64,000 nucleotides of DNA from Microglena sp. YARC (Eukaryota; Chlorophyta; Chlorophyceae; Chlamydomonadales; Chlamydomonadaceae), in assembly GCA_022414725.1 (NCBI GenBank), contig CM039465.1:40782183-40846182 (forward strand). The letters run 5' to 3'. Under the pieces are notes generated by a model. The model searched no databases. It worked only from the letters and a program-made list of their open reading frames with translations, and was not told the origin of the DNA. The translations under genes were made by a program, and so were the position numbers. Shown piece after piece: positions 22,101 through 32,126 of the stretch (the stretch's first letter is position 1; every line of letters starts with the position of its first letter).

Positions 22101-22177
22101 ACACAAACTCACATAGTTGGTATGTCTGTCGGATGGGTAGTAAATAAAGTAGTCATGGAGAGAATTGACCTCCCTCA

Positions 22178-22320
22178 CTAAATTTGAATTCGAATTGTTA
22201 TATGGTTCTTCAGCCAACTCTGGGCTGCTCAGCGGCTTCCAATGCACCTTCAAATTTGAATTTGAATTGTTACATGGTTCTTGAGCCAACTCTGGGCTGC
22301 TCAGCGGCTCACCGTCTGCC
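22178..22320. repeat. Tandem duplication of about 80 bp
   Basis: 'atttgaattcgaattgttat' followed by 'agccaactctgggctgctca' and 'gcggct' occurs at 22182 and 22253. The core 'caactctgggctgctcagcg' is identical in both. Non-coding. Confidence 0.85.
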
Positions 22321-22510
22321 AGTTCCAAGTCCCCTCTGTGCGATACCCACGGAAACCAGGGCGCACACTAAGCGGATTAGATAGTTTAAAGACTTGCCCT
22401 CCTTCACTAAAAAAACAATTTATATTCATCACATTACGTTTTCATAGGCCGCCCATTGTTTGACCCGAGACCCGCTCCCCACAGTCAAGTGTGTGTGTGA
22501 CTGTGTGTGA

Positions 22511-22544
<34 letters not shown>

Positions 22545-23020
22545 CTTCCAACACTTCTTTAACTGAGGAATGGGGATTGAAACAACTAGGTGTGTGGGAG
22601 TGAGGGTGTGTGTATCAGTGTGAGGGTGTGGGTATGTGGGTGTGTGGGTGTTGCATGTAGGGCCAACTTGACGTGACTTGATGAAATTCATTTGGTAAAA
22701 TTATCCTGGTGCTCTACTGGACTCAAAATGAGCCCACACTCCCACATTTTGGGAACGTGTTCAAGCTTTAAGGCTCAGCTGCCTGTAAGCGGTAAAGAAA
22801 CTGATAAAGAAATATTCGCGACGAGGCCTGGGGTTAAGGGCGTCAGCCCGTTTGCTTACGCTGGGGCCAATCACCAATACATAAGCGGTATTGATTTAAC
22901 TTTTGATTACCTTCAGTGAATTTTGGAAGCTGCAAATGTGCGGGTTTTCATGTCCACAAAAGTAATTCCAAGCTAATTTGTTATGAGAGGGCACCATCCT
23001 TTATTATTTTAAATTTTTGT
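22321..23020. other. No gene recognised; contains a poly-G run at 22513-22543
   Basis: A long G homopolymer, a 'gtgtgggtgtg' tract and short open frames (for example 22692-22919) without recognisable motifs or splice context. Confidence 0.4.
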
Positions 23021-23022
23021 CT

Positions 23023-23222
23023 TTACTGCGGAAGACGGCGAGCAGCCAAATTGCTGGCTGAAGCTATGTAACCAAGTTCAAGTTCAAGTTGCACTGGGGC
23101 CAACCACCAATAGCATCATCAGCAAGCTTCGTGGTAAGATTTTTCTGGTAATCTTTTTTTTTATGCCGAAGACGGCGAGCAGCCACATTGCTGGCTGAAG
23201 CTATGTAAACAAGTTCAAGTTG
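23023..23222 (+). repeat. Dispersed family R3, two copies in tandem
   Basis: Core 'gaagacggcgagcagcca', 'attgctggctgaagct', 'atgtaac' then 'caagtt' hexamers, at 23027-23095 and 23163-23222. Further copies: 24787-24838 (+), 42363-42432 (-), 43736-43805 (-), 60488-60562 (-). The 3' end (TGTAAC plus hexamer repeat) resembles the tail of the large retrotransposon in this window. It is probably a short non-autonomous retroposon. Confidence 0.7.
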
Positions 23223-23488
23223 TTTGTTATGGGAGGGTGCCATCCTATATTATATCACGGGAACACATTTCCCATTTGTAAACCATGAATCACTGACATA
23301 TACTTAATGTTTATGGCCAAAACCTTAGAAAAAACAGTGATTCACTGTACAACATTAAACGTGTGTCTGAGAAACCCGGAGTATATATTATCGGGGATGA
23401 ATACCACCCTTAGGCGTTCTTTGATCTGCGGTAGATCCGCAACTGGATGTTTTGGGGTCCAATTAAGATGCAAGGCTCATTCTCATAC

Positions 23489-23650
23489 CAGGGTACTTCA
23501 TGAGGACCCCCAGCTCGGCTGCCTGAGACGCAACCAACTGTATAGCCTGCATCCTGCGACGCAACAGACCAGGGTACTTCATGAGGACCCCCAGCTCTGC
23601 TGCCTGAGACTCAAACAATTGTATAGCCTGCGTCCTGCGACGCAACGGAC
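23489..23650. repeat. 81-bp unit repeated twice
   Basis: 'agggtacttcatgaggaccc' plus 'ccagctc.gctgcctgagac' plus 'gtatagcctgc' at 23489 and 23570, followed by shorter 'gcgacgcaac' words. Non-coding. Confidence 0.85.
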
Positions 23651-23754
23651 CCTTCCTTCTGGTCAACGGACCCTCCCCACATTGCGTCTTGCGAAGCAAC
23701 AGACCCTTGGAAGCTGCGTCTGCGACGGAGGACGCAGCGTCCTGAATATCCGGG

Positions 23755-24232
23755 CACAATGCGGAGCGACATGTTTCTCAATGCAGTGGGAAGAATTTGC
23801 AGTCAAGTTTGTGACATGGGATGGATGCGATTCGGACATTTCTGACAGGTCGGCTGACTCACCAAGTCACCTCCCTTTGTGCGCAGCGACAGGTCTCTTG
23901 ACGCAAGGGAAAGGTCTTGCAGAGATGCAGGGGGAAACGCTTGTAGGAAGACGAACTGTAGCGCTACCGAAACCAGGTGGATGAACTCAGGCGGGAAAAG
24001 GAGAAATCGGGCGGGATGCGCAACAGGTAGAATACGCAGGAGGCGAAGGTTGCTTAGAGCAGAATTCGCAGGAGGCCAATCAGGCAGAAGTTGAAGTAGG
24101 AGGGATTAAAAGCGTGAATTGGCTGAGCGGGAATTGGCTGGGCGGGAATTGGCTGGGCGGGAAGTCGGTTAAGTCGGTTACGCGATGACACCACCACGAC
24201 CACCACGACCATGATTTCTTTATATATATAGA
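23755..24232. repeat. 5'-truncated dispersed copy of the 1.53-kb satellite family
   Basis: Matches 5735-6225 nearly base for base from 'gcacaatgcggagcgacatg' to the TA tract and lacks everything upstream. It ends in a short 'tatatatata' as the tandem units do. A truncated 5' end with a preserved 3' simple-repeat tail is what target-primed retroposition produces. Confidence 0.85.
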
Positions 24233-24786
24233 TTAAGCGGCTTGACCTCCATCATCCATTGAAGAATAGCACTGATGAACTGAAGCCCAAACAATCGTTT
24301 TACGAATGGGGCCCTGAGTTCGTGCTACAGTGGAAATGTAATTCAATGATTAATACAAATAAGGGAAACTCGCACGAGGCAAGAATCCAGATCTAGGGGC
24401 GAGCTCATAAGAGTCACCATCCCAAGTAATGACAGCTGCCGTGGGCGTGTTACACAACATATACATAGCGTTATCAACAGGCCATCGTGGACCCAAGACG
24501 AGCCCGCTCGACAACATCCAGGAGGGGTCTTCCAACTAATCCTCAAAATTAGATAGGCCATATTGCAGCTACCAAGCATTTTTATTAACACAAATGTTAG
24601 CTTGGGCATGGAGCAGGGCACCAGAGCTTTATCCCCCTGTTCTGACAACCAGAGCTGGCCTGGTCATCTAGTACTCCGTCAAGAAAATACCTTCTGGGTA
24701 AAGCTGCGCAAGACGACTGTCGGCCAGACGACCACAGGCAACTGTTTTTACGCCCACAAACGGTGTGCAATCTGATAGACCAGAGA
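24233..24786. other. No gene recognised; begins with a TIR-family fragment
   Basis: 24265-24350 matches the dispersed TIR family ('actgatgaactgaa.cccaaacaatcg', 'gtgctacagtggaaatgtaattcaatgattaat'). The rest has only short, unrecognised open frames on either strand. Confidence 0.45.
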
Positions 24787-24838
24787 TTGTTTTACTGCCA
24801 AATTGCTGGCTGAAGCTACGTAACCAAGTTCAAGTTCA
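24787..24838 (+). repeat. R3 family copy, short
   Basis: 'actgccaaattgctggctga' followed by 'agctacgtaaccaagttcaag'. 5'-truncated relative to the copies at 23.0 kb but keeps the hexamer tail. Confidence 0.7.
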
Positions 24839-24861
24839 AGAAGGCTGATAGACCATGCAAA

Positions 24862-25060
24862 GGTAATGATAACGCCTGGTGGGGCGTGGTGTTAAGGGAG
24901 CCCGTAGTACGCGGGTGGGGAGCGGTCTCCTACCTCAACTGGACAAGCTACCATCGCGGTTGACGACGACCTGCAACGCCAAGAGCGACCGAAGGGGGAG
25001 TCGAACCCCCGACTCTTCATTCTTTAGCGACCTGGTCTGACCATGCTAACACATATCAAC
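24862..25060 (-). mobile_element. tRNA-headed SINE candidate (family S1), copy 1
   Basis: Read on the minus strand: a tRNA-like head (A-box-like 'tagcatggtcag', perfect T-arm 'gggggttcgactccccc' and an acceptor-like 'ttcggtcgct'), then a body of about 130 bp, ending 'ggcgttatcattacc'. Copies at 33109-33310 (full) and 44023-44106 (lacks the head). The head does not form a good anticodon stem, so it is tRNA-derived rather than a tRNA gene. Established SINEs have exactly this layout: internal Pol III promoter first, family-specific body after. Confidence 0.6.
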
Positions 25061-25084
25061 TAAATATCATCTCACGCCTTATGT

Positions 25085-25285
25085 TTGGGGAACGGCAATA
25101 TGATCTCATACGATATCATGTCATCAAATGATATCATGTGATATCATACGATGCCGGCAATCTGACTAGGCTGAGTTTACCATTTATATACAGTATCATA
25201 TGGCGCAATTTGTATGATATCATATGATATCATACTCGCCTTTGGTCAACATCGTATGATTTTCCGGTCCCTACTTATGTTGCAA
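25085..25285. repeat. GATATC-rich palindromic dispersed repeat, copy 1
   Basis: Dense 'catatgatatcatatgatatcat' dyads, with 'gccggcaatctgactaggct' and 'ttttccggtccctacttatg'. The reverse complement of the same arrangement lies at 29927-30065. Non-coding, hairpin-forming. Confidence 0.75.
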
Positions 25286-25581
25286 CTCCCATGGATCTAA
25301 ACTCAGGTGTGACCCTGATCCACCCATCTATCCAATGATCAGACCATGAAAAAACATATCAACTAAACATTATCCCCCACTTTGTTTTAGTTGTGAAAGG
25401 ACTTTCACCCCAGTAGGTGGGTCTCCCGACACCAGCGACCCGGAGGATTCAGTTTGAATGGCGTTGCCCCTCCTACAATGTGCAAAGTAGGCGCACTTAA
25501 GGTGGGTGGGTCTTATGTTGCAACTCCCATGGATCTAAACTCCGGCGTGACCCTGATCTGCCCATCACTAATTTTCTTTTT

Positions 25582-26507
25582 GGGGTAGGCCAAATAGGCT
25601 GACGGGACATGCCCAACAGTGATAGGAGGGGCTTACAAAGAAAAAGCATTGATGAACTGAACCCCAAACAATCGGTTTACCGACAGGGGCCCAGAGTTTG
25701 TGCTACAGTGATCATTGGATAGATGGGTAGCACTGTTTTTCTTTTCAGATACTAGCAGCAGCTTCTAGGCAGCTCCCTACGCCAGCCACTGGGCGAAGTA
25801 TCAACAATCAGCAGCTTCTAGGCAGCTCCCTAAGCCAGCCACTGGGCGAAGTATCAACAATCAGCAGCTTCTTGGCAGCTCCCTAAGCTAGCCACTGGGC
25901 GAAGTCTCAACAACCAGCAGCTTCTAGCCAGCTCCCTACACCAGCCACTGGGCGAAGTCTCAACAACCAGCAGCTTCTAGGCAGCTCCCTACGCCAGCCA
26001 CTGGGCGAAGTCTCAACAACCAGCAGCTTCTAGGCAGCTCCCTACGCCAGCCACTGGGCGAAGTCTCAACAATCAGCAGCTTCTAGGCAGCTCCCTACGC
26101 CACCCACTGGGCGAAGTCTCAACAATCAGCAGCTTCTGGGCAGCTCCCTACGCCAGCCACTGGGCGAAGTCTCAACAACCAGCAGCTTCTAGGCAGCTCC
26201 CTAAGCCAGCCACTGGGCGAAGTCTCAACAAATCAGCAGCGCTAAAAATCTTATTACGTCAGCTTCAAGGTGTACTAGGTTGCTTTAGCTTTGGCTGATT
26301 AGCCAGCCAGGGGAGCTGCCTAGAAGCTACTGCTTGTAGCTGAAAAGAAAAACAGTGCTACCCATCTATCCAATGATCAATGTAGCACGAACTCAGGCCC
26401 CCCGTCGGTAAAGCGATTGTTTGGGGTTCAGTTCAATAATGCTTTTTCTTAATAAGCCCTTCCTATCAGGGTTGGGCAAGTCCCTTTAGCCTATTTAGCC
26501 TACCCCT
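25582..26507. mobile_element. Fold-back-like element with arms of about 210 bp and an internal 53-bp array
   Basis: The left arm (25582-25790) and right arm (26300-26507, inverted) match over about 200 bp, including 'gaactgaaccccaaacaatc' and 'gatcattggatagatgggta', with a few substitutions. Between them are nine copies of a unit of about 53 bp ('cagcagcttctaggcagctc' ... 'cactgggcgaagtctcaaca') whose first bases are also part of the arms. No transposase ORF. Long inverted arms with internal tandem repeats are the defining structure of fold-back elements. Arm fragments occur alone at 24265, 29590 and 33428-34110. Confidence 0.72.
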
Positions 26508-26514
26508 GGATGAT

Positions 26515-26600
26515 TTTGATAGCTGTCTACCTGCTGGTTGATGCATGATGGTGATAGCTGTGTAACTGCTGGTTGATGAATGATGGGGGAGATATCAACA
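26515..26600. repeat. Tandem duplication of about 52 bp
   Basis: 'gatagctgt.tac.tgctggttgatg.atgatgg' occurs twice. Non-coding. Confidence 0.7.
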
Positions 26601-26619
26601 TACAGACCGATGTCCAGAC

Positions 26620-26773
26620 CTATAGGTAAGTATTTTTATCCTCCTCAACTGTCAAGTTTAACGACGCATGGGCTCCAGGCGCCACACCTTGCTCCTTTTC
26701 CTTAGATCTCTTCCATAGGATGAGCAGCACGACAGCAGTAAGGAGGGAGATACCAACACCAAGACCAATCTGC
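26620..26773 (-). pseudogene. Isolated TM-plus-tail exon related to the surface-protein genes at 44.8-48.9 kb
   Basis: On the minus strand, after 'gtgcatag', an open segment reads QIGLGVGISLLTAVVLLILW then KRSKEKEQGVAPGAHA and stops at TAG. The order (IGLGVG, hydrophobic helix, W-K/R-R, acidic/Gln, VAP) parallels the C-terminus of the paired genes (LGVGLGVGIPLI, then CIWRKRRSEQNVAP). Weak similarity continues upstream at about 27000-27060 ('tttctccaccatggtg'), matching their signal-peptide exon. No PPP or Cys-box exon was found between, so this is a remnant or a very diverged relative. Confidence 0.4.
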
Positions 26774-27959
26774 TATGCACATCGACATGACTGAAGGCTA
26801 AATAACATGTTTCAATAGGTTAGAGGAGTGCCTAATTCGCAGGTCGGAAGGGTGGGTAGGTGGGTGGTGTGGTGGTGGGGGTGGGGTGGGGGGAGGGAAG
26901 GTCGCTTGACAACTGACAAGAGCATACATGGGCATGTTTCTGGTCGACCTCTTTTCTAATTCTAGGCAAAAAGCAGCCTTGCGTTGAATCGCGGCCACAC
27001 ACCATGGTGGAGAAAGAGGCAGGGCGCTAAGGGGCCGCTGCAACAGCGGCCCATTAGAAAACGCTGGCGAAGTTGAATCATGAATCATGTTGCTAGGCAT
27101 AACGAGCGCTGGATATGGGGAAAGCTCAGGCGTCCCCGCTCTCCATCGCAAAGAAAGAAAGAGGACGGGAATATGGTGGCAGATAGAGACACAGCCGGGA
27201 GAAGTGAGTGGTTTTAGAAGGTTAAAGGCGGGCCGAAATGAGAACAGGCAATTTTAATGATGGAAGACAAAGAGATATACAATTATGTGTGTAGCTACAC
27301 GTGCTGCAGGTGGTGCCAAATCGTCCAAGCCGTGCCAAGCAGGGGCCAAGCGCAAGCGGTTGAAAGGCGGAGGCGAGTTGGAGTTGAGATCACGGCATGG
27401 GAAGCCACGCCAACGCTACTCGACGCTACACCACTGAATTGTACTGCTGACTTTTATGCCCTCTGCTACTTTTCATACCCATGCCCATGAGAATGGCGAG
27501 GCCCTGCATACCTCGGTTAACACTTCCATTCACAAGAAATCCGTGCACTATCAACTCGAGCTTCTTCAATTTGGGTTTCTACGACGCTGTAGCACCAACA
27601 ACCGATAAAGCCCACAGAAAGATACAAGGCTCGTTGCAGCCTGAAGTCTGCTCTGAGCGTGCCGATTAGTATTAAGCCTCCTGTAGCATCGAGCCCCTGG
27701 GCCCCCAGCCGGGTGTGATTGCTTCCTGGGCTATCTCACAAACGAACAGGTACTTTGCCAAACAAGGATACGTTGCATTATTGTGCGCCAATTCAACAGT
27801 CGAACTGTTATTCACGCGCCTTGGGCTGATATCCGAGTCTTCCAAAAACTCCAATGACATGTCTGGGGCCCTCTTAACGCTCGCAACTCTACCGCCTCCT
27901 TTTATCTCCGTCACATCGATCCATATCCATGATTATTTTTGAGAGATCCATCTAGCTTT

Positions 27960-27962
<3 letters not shown>
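26774..27962. other. No gene recognised
   Basis: Mixed unique sequence with short overlapping open frames on both strands, none with a motif I know. The possible upstream remnant of the TM exon is noted separately. It ends at a poly-C run (27963-27999). Confidence 0.4.
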
Positions 27963-27999
<37 letters not shown>

Positions 28000-28030
28000 A
28001 TCCTCACCCCACCCCACCCCACCACACCAC
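27963..28030. repeat. Poly-C run and CCCCA repeats
   Basis: About 37 consecutive C residues followed by (CCCCA)n and CACCAC. Plausible G-quadruplex on the minus strand. It lies about 360 bp upstream of the start codon at 28388. Confidence 0.95.
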
Positions 28031-28387
28031 CACCTGGGCTCTTTAGATGATACAGATCCCCACTAGCTGCATATCAGAGCTGCTTTCCTCCTAGAAACAA
28101 GCCTCGCAGTTCCTCATCCTCTGATATGTCTAGTGCAAACCAGCCCATACTACCTCCCCATGATTATCCCAACATGATCACGTCCACAACCCCGCAAAGC
28201 ACTCGTTACACACCATATTCAAACACCTTTGATCACGTGGAAGTGTCAACATGTCACACCTCATCCATTACCCCCACCCTCACTCTCTCTTGGGTGAATT
28301 TCTGATTCCTTACGCGTAGCTCCCTTACCCAACACCCATACCCGACTGCCAGATTACGCACACCCTGAAGTACACATCCAGCACGCC

Positions 28388-28701
28388 ATGAATCGTCAAG
28401 AGTATACTGGCCCGGACCAATCGGAGTACACCAAAAAGACTTTGATTTCTAACTGGTTTGAGGAGCGCTATCTGCCTCCTGGCGAGCAGGTCAAGAAAAC
28501 TCCTGAGAGGGTCCTGTCTCTGGATTTGAGGTCTGAGGATGCTATTAATTTGCAGACAGGTGGGTTCTCCTTGAACTTGAATTTGGGTACATATCGTCAG
28601 CTAGAAATTTGGCTGCTCACTGTCCTCCGCAGTTAAAACTAGAATGACCCCCCCGCTCAGCTGGCTTTTTGTCTTTTGGGTGGGTTTGGGGGGGTCGGGG
28701 G

Positions 28702-28734
<33 letters not shown>

Positions 28735-29319
28735 GGGTTTGTTTGTTGTTGTTCGGGGTGGGTTTGTTGTTGTGGGTTTGTTTGTTGTTGTTCGGGGTGG
28801 GATTGTTGTTGTGAGTTTGTTGTTGTTCGGGGTGGGTTTGTTGTTGTGGGTTTGTTTGTTGTTGTTCAGGGTGGGTTTGTTGTTTTGGGTTTGTTTGTTG
28901 TTGTTCGGGGTGGGTTTGTTGTTTTGGGTTTGTTTGTTGTTGTTCGGGGTGGGTTCGTTGTTGTGGGTTTGTTTGTTGTTGTTGTTGTCTTTTGGGTTGG
29001 TTTTGGGGAGCGTTTGGGGTAGGGTGTGTAGGATGCATGTAGCGTGGTTCACCCCATGTGTAACCGTCGAGTCTTTCCTGCATTGAGGGCGGTAACAATT
29101 ACCAGGAAAATTATAAACGCGAACAAATCATTTTCTTTCTTTCATTTTTCTTTCAGGTAGGTCCTGCAGCTATGCCCCCTTTCTTTTAGATGAGCGGCAG
29201 CTAGACTATACGTTTTGACAAACCGGACTTGCCTTCAACTTTTTCAACAAGAACAGTTAATTTGGTGAAATTGTGTGAATCTTTTATATTCTTCATTCCT
29301 TTTATCTTAATATTTATTT

Positions 29320-29366
<47 letters not shown>

Positions 29367-32126
29367 GTCAGAATACATACCTGCTTGAGACATTTGAATC
29401 ACTTAGTGTGGATGCGAAGTATGGGTGTGCTAGTGATTCGGGTGTGGTGATTGTTTTATGGTGTATTGCCAAGGCAGTTGTGTTAGAGGCCATGTACAAC
29501 ATCTTGTGTAGCCGTCCAAGGAGGAGTGTGGTGTACGGTGCATGCTGTACGAATATGTTCTTAGTTGTTACAGTCCACGTGTATACCTAATAGGCTAAAG
29601 GGACTTGCCCAACCATGAAAAGCTGGGCTTTAACAGAACAGCGCTGATGAACTGAACCCCAAACAATCGTTTTACCCACGGGGGCACTGAGTTTGTGCTA
29701 CAGTGACAAGTCCTATGCAGCGTCGCAAGCGACGCGGAAAATTGGCAGAGTGTGTTGGCAACAGAACGGCAGGTTGCAACGATGGAGCTGACCGAAGCCA
29801 GATGTTATGAGACAGTTGGCTGTCGTGTCAGGCTTCAATTTTTCGGTCGGTCGCACAGACGGACAATTGGGTAACCCTGGGGGCTCCGCCAAAAATGTAA
29901 TTCAATGATTGTATGCTATGCTCATACGTAGGGACCGGTAAATCATATGATAATGAACAAAGGCTTGTATGATATCATACAAATTGCATCATATTATATG
30001 GTATGTAAATGGTAACTTTAGCCTAGTCAGATTGCCGGCATCACATGATATTATATTTCCGTTTCCTAAATATATCGCTTTCATACCCATCCCACACTCA
30101 AGCCAGCCCAACCCAGTCTAGACCTCGACTACTACCACAGGTAATTGTTTTTCAAATCTCAAAGTTTTTTTTTTAGCTTCACGGTTTTAGGCCTCCTCCA
30201 GGGACAGACTTTTAGTGCTTTTTATAGCTTTTATAGCTATACAGGGCAAAATAAAAATGTTTTTTACTTCTCTGCCGCGAGAATTTTGCCAAAACAGGGT
30301 CAAAACTAGCGATCGCTATATATAATGGTAAGAAAAGCCATGCCCTACCACCACCAAAACCAAGACAAAATAACAATACCCTCCTCCGGCCCTCCTTTGA
30401 CCCTATACCCCCGCCTCCTTGTTGACAGGTTACCTTCCTGGCATGACCTATGAAGGTATCCCCCAGCACCCGGCCAACTCTGTGTCACCACTGAAACCAA
30501 TACAAAACAACAGCACCCTTCTCTGACCCTATACCACTGCCTCCTTGTTGACAGGTCGCCTTCCCGGCATAACCTATGAAGGGTACCCCCAGCACCTGGA
30601 TAACTCTTACTTTCTTTTATTAGAAATTAACTGTAACTTCTAATACCCCCCTTTATTTTTCAATTTTTTGAAATGTATATACTCTGTGCCACCACCAAAA
30701 CCAATACAAAACAACAGCAACCTCTTCCGAACCTACGCCTACTTGTTGACAGGTTGCCTTCCCGGCATGACCTATGAAGAAGCCCCCCCCAGCACTTGGC
30801 TAACACGCCCTGGGCCCACCCCCAGGGGGGGGTAAATATGGTCACAAAAATCTACTTTTTGTGCAACCATATTTAGAGAGAGTACTCTGTGCCACCACCA
30901 AAAACAATACAAAACAGCAGCACCCTCTTCTGACCCTGTACCACCGCCTCCTTGTTGACAGGTCGCCTTCCTGGCATAACCTATGAAAGAGTCCCTTTGG
31001 CACCTGGATAACTCTTCTTTTATTTTTTTAGAAATGAATAGTCCCTTATAAATCCCCCCTTTAATTTTTAATTTGTTGAAATATATATACTCTGTGCCAC
31101 CACCAAAACCAATACAAAACAACAGCACCCTCCCCAGACCCATATCACCGCCTCCTTGTTGCCAGGTCGCCTTCCTGGTATGATCTATGAAGGTGTCCCC
31201 CCAGCACCCGGCAAAATATGCCTATGCCACTGCCTACTTGTCAACAGGTCGCCTTCCCGGCATGACCTATGTAGGTGTCCTTCCAGCACCTGACTAACTT
31301 TATTGCAATAAAAGCCCCTAATGCCTTCCGACCTAAGGTCCGGAAGGCAGTGCCTTTGGCTAAACATTAGGTGGCCACACACTAAGTCTCTCCTTTAGAA
31401 GACTAAGAGTTTCTCCTATTAAATAGTGTCTATTCTAGCAATTTTTTGTAATATTAATATTAATCTGTGCCACCACCAAAACCCATACAAAACAACAGCA
31501 CCCTCTTCTGACCCTATGCCACCGCCTCCTTATTGCCAGGTCGTCTTCCCGGTATGACCTATGAAGGTGTCCCCCCAGCACCCGGCCAACTGTGTGCCAC
31601 TACTAAGAATGGCATGGATGAGGAACGCTTCACCGCCCTCGCTCCAGTCAAGCCACCTGAGCCCAGCATGTATGGCAGCAAAAACCTGACTGAGCGCTTG
31701 CAAACGTACGGGGTCCCTGATGCCCTTAACTACGCCATGGCTGGCACACAGCCGCTCCCAGGTGACTTGGACCGACACATGGAGACCACCAACCAGCATT
31801 TCTTCGATCATCTGCCGAGAGAAGATATGACCACTGCTGGCACTGGGACTAAGCCCTTGGACTACTTCGATCCAGCCAACCGAACCCACTATAATAAGGG
31901 AACCTTGCGAAAAGATGCATATGACGGCACTCGGAAGCTTCCGGAGGAAGAAACTGCCGGGGGCAAGGGCTCTCGGGGGGAGATCACTCGCAACCCTAAG
32001 GAAGGCGGAAACGTGTATGGTGTGTCAGTGTTTGTGGACGAGTACTCCAAATGGGGTACAGCTTTGCCAGAGAAGAACATGACTCTTAAAGAGAGCGAGG
32101 CGCGCAAGACCACCAAATACTTCTAG
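28388..32126 (+). CDS. Two-exon gene, 252 aa, possible ciliary (CFAP95-like) protein
   Basis: Exon 1 is 28388-28559 (ATG after 'cacgcc'), exon 2 is 31540-32126 (TAG). The intron is 28560-31539, GT..AG and phase 1: the last G of exon 1 plus GT of exon 2 gives Gly and the frame continues for 252 codons. Exon 1 reads MNRQEYTGPDQSEYTKKTLI, then SNWFEERYLPPGEQ. Exon 2 opens RLPGMTYEGVPPAPG and has ERFTALAPVKPPEPSMYG and a C-terminus rich in Lys/Thr (KTTKYF). It is soluble, with no TM segment or signal peptide. The Y-T-K-x-x-L-I-x-N-W-x-x-E-R-x-x-P-P motif and the many Tyr/Pro turns remind me of small axonemal microtubule-inner proteins such as CFAP95, from memory and unverified. Well-formed codons contrast with the repeats around it. 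Confidence 0.68.
28680..28995. repeat. (GTT)n-derived minisatellite in the intron
   Basis: Units of about 45-48 bp, 'gtttgttgttgttcggggtg' plus 'ggtttgttgttgtgg', about six copies after a pure (TTG)n start. Open in several frames (Asn/Gln/Thr on minus, Val/Leu/Cys on plus), so the long ORFs here are artefacts. Confidence 0.9.
29308..29346. repeat. (CTTT)n microsatellite
   Basis: About ten CTTT tetranucleotides within the intron. Confidence 0.95.
29590..29702. repeat. TIR-family fragment
   Basis: 'taggctaaagggacttgccc' ... 'gaactgaaccccaaacaatcg' ... 'gtgctacagtga', the same as the arms of the fold-back element at 25582. It abuts the next insertion exactly at 'acaagtcc'. Confidence 0.75.
29703..29893 (+). 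mobile_element. Non-autonomous insertion family N1, copy 1
   Basis: Starts 'acaagtcctatgcagcgtcg' and ends 'gggggctccgccaaaaa'. Other copies: 45983-46195 (+) and 46812-47027 (-). The ends are conserved and the middle varies. No inverted termini and an A-rich 3' end suggest a retroposon more than a DNA element. No ORF. Confidence 0.65.
29927..30065. repeat. GATATC-rich palindromic repeat, copy 2 (inverted)
   Basis: Reverse-complement arrangement of 25085-25285: 'cgtagggaccgg', 'gtatgatatcatac', 'agcctagtcagattgccggc'. Intronic here. Confidence 0.75.
30340..31539. repeat. Six decoy copies of exon 2's 3' splice site
   Basis: Unit: 'gccaccaccaaaacc', 'aatacaaaacaacagcaccc', 'ccgcctccttgttgacag|gt', 'cgccttcccggcatgaccta', 'tgaaggtgtccccccagcac'. 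Acceptor AGs fall just before 30429, 30555, 30753, 30962, 31166 and 31248; the coding version is 31540. Each unit combines the last 60 nt or so of the intron with the first 60 nt or so of exon 2, and the words following each decoy ('tgtgccaccaccaaaacc') match exon 2 'tgtgccactactaagaa'. None of the decoys stays open into the rest of exon 2. Confidence 0.85.

Noticed and set aside
24961..25060. Functional tRNA gene on the minus strand
   Set aside because: T-arm is perfect but anticodon stem and 5' acceptor strand do not pair in either full copy; repeated body downstream indicates a SINE.
28601..29098. Asn/Gln/Pro/Thr-rich frame resembling a prion-like protein
   Set aside because: Minus-strand translation of the (GTT)n-derived intron repeat inside a plus-strand gene.
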